Assembly: GCA_905480605.1 (NCBI GenBank)
Contig: CAJQRD010000072.1
Coordinates: forward strand, 30,863 to 94,862
DNA from: an uncultured Saprospiraceae bacterium
Lineage (GTDB): Bacteria > Bacteroidota > Bacteroidia > Chitinophagales > Saprospiraceae
Direction: 5' to 3'
Length of the DNA stretch: 64,000 bases
The notes under the pieces were generated by a model. It was not told the origin of the DNA, searched no databases, and worked only from the letters and a program-made list of their open reading frames with translations. Made by a program: the position numbers and the translations under genes. The first letter of the stretch is position 1. Every line of letters begins with the position of its first letter. Positions 62,800-64,000 of the stretch are shown here, one piece after another.

Positions 62800-64000
62800 A
62801 TGTCAGAAGTAAGGTATAACCTTAAAAGTCGAAAAGAACAAACAACACTCATTTCATTAGTTTACAGATTCAATGGCAAAAGATTGGTCTACTCAACTGG
62901 TCAAAAAATACCTGTCAAGTATTGGAACGATAATAAGCAAAGAGCAAAAGAAACGAAGCATTATCCACAGTATTCAGAATTGAATAACTTTCTTGATTCT
63001 ATGGAGTCAAAAGTTAAAACAGTTCACAGACAATTTATAATTGATAAGGAAACGCCAACTGTAGCAAAATTCAAAAAGCAACTTGATGAATTTATGATGA
63101 AGTCAGACGGCAAAGACACCTTCTTTTCTTTCATAGAGGGTTTTATCAAAGACAGAACAGAATCAAATAATTTTAGCCAAGGCACAGTAAAAAATTATGT
63201 AACAGTTTTCAATCACATAAAAACGTTTTCAAGTAAAAATAGATGTCAACCAGATTTTAATGATATTGATATTGAATTTTTCAAGTCATTTAATTCCTAT
63301 TTATACAATCCCCCATTAAGTAACTCTAAGAACTATGTAAAAAAGATATGGCAAACTATAGGCGTATTCTTAAATGAAGCAACCGATTCAGGATTAAATA
63401 AGAATCTCAACTATAAATCTAAAGCTTTCCAAGTTATAGGAACAAAACCACCACAAAACATCTACCTAAATAAAAATGAACTAGAATTATTATACAGATA
63501 TGACTTTTCATATAGTGAAAAATTAGAGAAAGTTAGAGACTTATTTTTAGTGGGCTGTTATACTGGTTTGAGGTTTAGTGACTTTACAAGGCTAAAAGCT
63601 GAAAACCTCAAAACAGTTGATGGTAAAGAAGTTTTGAATATACTTACTAAAAAGACAAAAACACCAGTTTTCATTCCTTTGCACCCGATTTTAAAGGGTA
63701 TTATAAATACTTACAGAACAGATGCACAACTCTTCCCTAAACCGATTAGCAATCAAAAAATGAATGCATACTTAAAGGAAATTGCAAAAAAGGTAGGTAT
63801 CAAAGGGAAGATCATTCAGCACCTCACCAATGGAGGAACAGAATTTTCAACTGTAAAGAACAAATGGGAATTGGTTACCACTCATACTGCTAGAAGGTCA
63901 TTTGCTACCAATGCCTATAAAAGTGGTATTCCATCCTTAAAAATCATGCTGATTACTGGTCATACTACAGAAACAGCATTCTTAAAATATATCAAAATCA
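62800..64000 (+). CDS. Tyrosine recombinase / integrase (partial, 3' end outside window)
   Basis: About 400 residues are visible. The N-terminal part (YNLKSRKEQTTLISLVYRFNGKRLVYSTGQKIPVKYW) is the arm-binding domain common to Bacteroidota integrases; a SAM-like core-binding domain follows (about 100-200, FSQGTVKNYVTVFNHIKTF). The catalytic residues are R258 (GCYTGLRFSDF), H362 and R365 (TTHTARRSFATN), H388 (ITGHTT) and the nucleophile Y397 (FLKYIKI). Only the last residues are cut by the window end. It is probably the integrase of a genomic island or conjugative element extending to the right, adjacent to the tRNA-fragment att site. Confidence 0.94.
   Translation, partial: MSEVRYNLKSRKEQTTLISLVYRFNGKRLVYSTGQKIPVKYWNDNKQRAKETKHYPQYSELNNFLDSMESKVKTVHRQFIIDKETPTVAKFKKQLDEFMMKSDGKDTFFSFIEGFIKDRTESNNFSQGTVKNYVTVFNHIKTFSSKNRCQPDFNDIDIEFFKSFNSYLYNPPLSNSKNYVKKIWQTIGVFLNEATDSGLNKNLNYKSKAFQVIGTKPPQNIYLNKNELELLYRYDFSYSEKLEKVRDLFLVGCYTGLRFSDFTRLKAENLKTVDGKEVLNILTKKTKTPVFIPLHPILKGIINTYRTDAQLFPKPISNQKMNAYLKEIAKKVGIKGKIIQHLTNGGTEFSTVKNKWELVTTHTARRSFATNAYKSGIPSLKIMLITGHTTETAFLKYIKI
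62800..64000. mobile_element. Left end of an integrative element
   Basis: The tRNA 3' fragment with terminator at 62562-62631 and the integrase next to it mark a boundary: sequence to the left is probably chromosomal and sequence to the right element-borne. The size, cargo and other end of the element are outside the window. Confidence 0.6.

Overview
The window looks like an AT-rich chromosome segment from a free-living, pigmented Bacteroidota bacterium, most likely in or near the Saprospiria. It carries type IX secretion system (T9SS) and gliding genes (gldJ, a porP/sprF-family gene, porU, porV) and a giant secreted protein with a T9SS type A sorting domain. It also has an Na+-NQR subunit, SUMF and TSP3/OmpA proteins, and promoter boxes of the Bacteroidota form TAnnTTTG. 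The phylum is secure; the class is an inference from family content.

Layout. 1-10.6 kb: the 5' part of nqrA (leaves the window at base 1), a phosphoesterase fused to an outer-membrane barrel, and a 1747-residue T9SS-secreted multidomain protein. 11-25.9 kb: housekeeping and envelope genes: a DUF3667 membrane protein, gatB, a MerR regulator, a Porin_10 barrel, a LOG-family enzyme, an NtrC-like regulator that has lost its DNA-binding domain, an M20 amidohydrolase, an FG-GAP/UnbV lipoprotein, a glycosyltransferase fusion and recR. 26-44.4 kb: a secretion and envelope neighbourhood with the dihydrolipoamide acyltransferase, a repeat-bearing OmpA protein, a degenerate ureohydrolase, murF, gldJ, porP/sprF, porU, porV, the RNase P RNA gene on the minus strand, and an NtrY-like sensor kinase. 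44.5-50 kb: crtZ, a small duplicated-motif protein, a tandem NTF2-like protein, a remnant of a TRIC-family channel gene, and a two-gene redox unit (membrane ferredoxin plus FAD oxidoreductase). 50-57.6 kb: a more accessory stretch with heptamer repeat arrays, a broken small membrane protein, a GC-rich patch, and a MarR-controlled RND efflux operon with two clear palindromic operators. 57.9-62.2 kb: a secreted protein built of four repeats, a DUF2779 nuclease fusion and a sterol-desaturase-family hydroxylase. 62.6-64 kb: the left boundary of an integrated element, consisting of a tRNA 3'-end fragment with its terminator followed by a tyrosine recombinase that runs off the window.

How the genes work together. 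GldJ, the PorP/SprF protein, PorU and PorV are parts of the machinery that would export and surface-attach the 1747-residue protein. The ureohydrolase-like protein next to them keeps the family's C-terminal signature but has lost the metal-binding motifs. MarR, adaptor, RND pump and TolC form one drug or metabolite efflux operon with probable autoregulation. The right edge marks an integrative element whose cargo lies outside the window.

No CRISPR array, intact insertion sequence, rRNA or complete tRNA was seen. The features most worth following are the pseudo-ureohydrolase in the T9SS locus, the HTH-less sigma-54-type regulator, the four-repeat and two-repeat proteins of unknown function, the heptamer arrays that run into stop codons, and the tRNA-fragment/integrase boundary.
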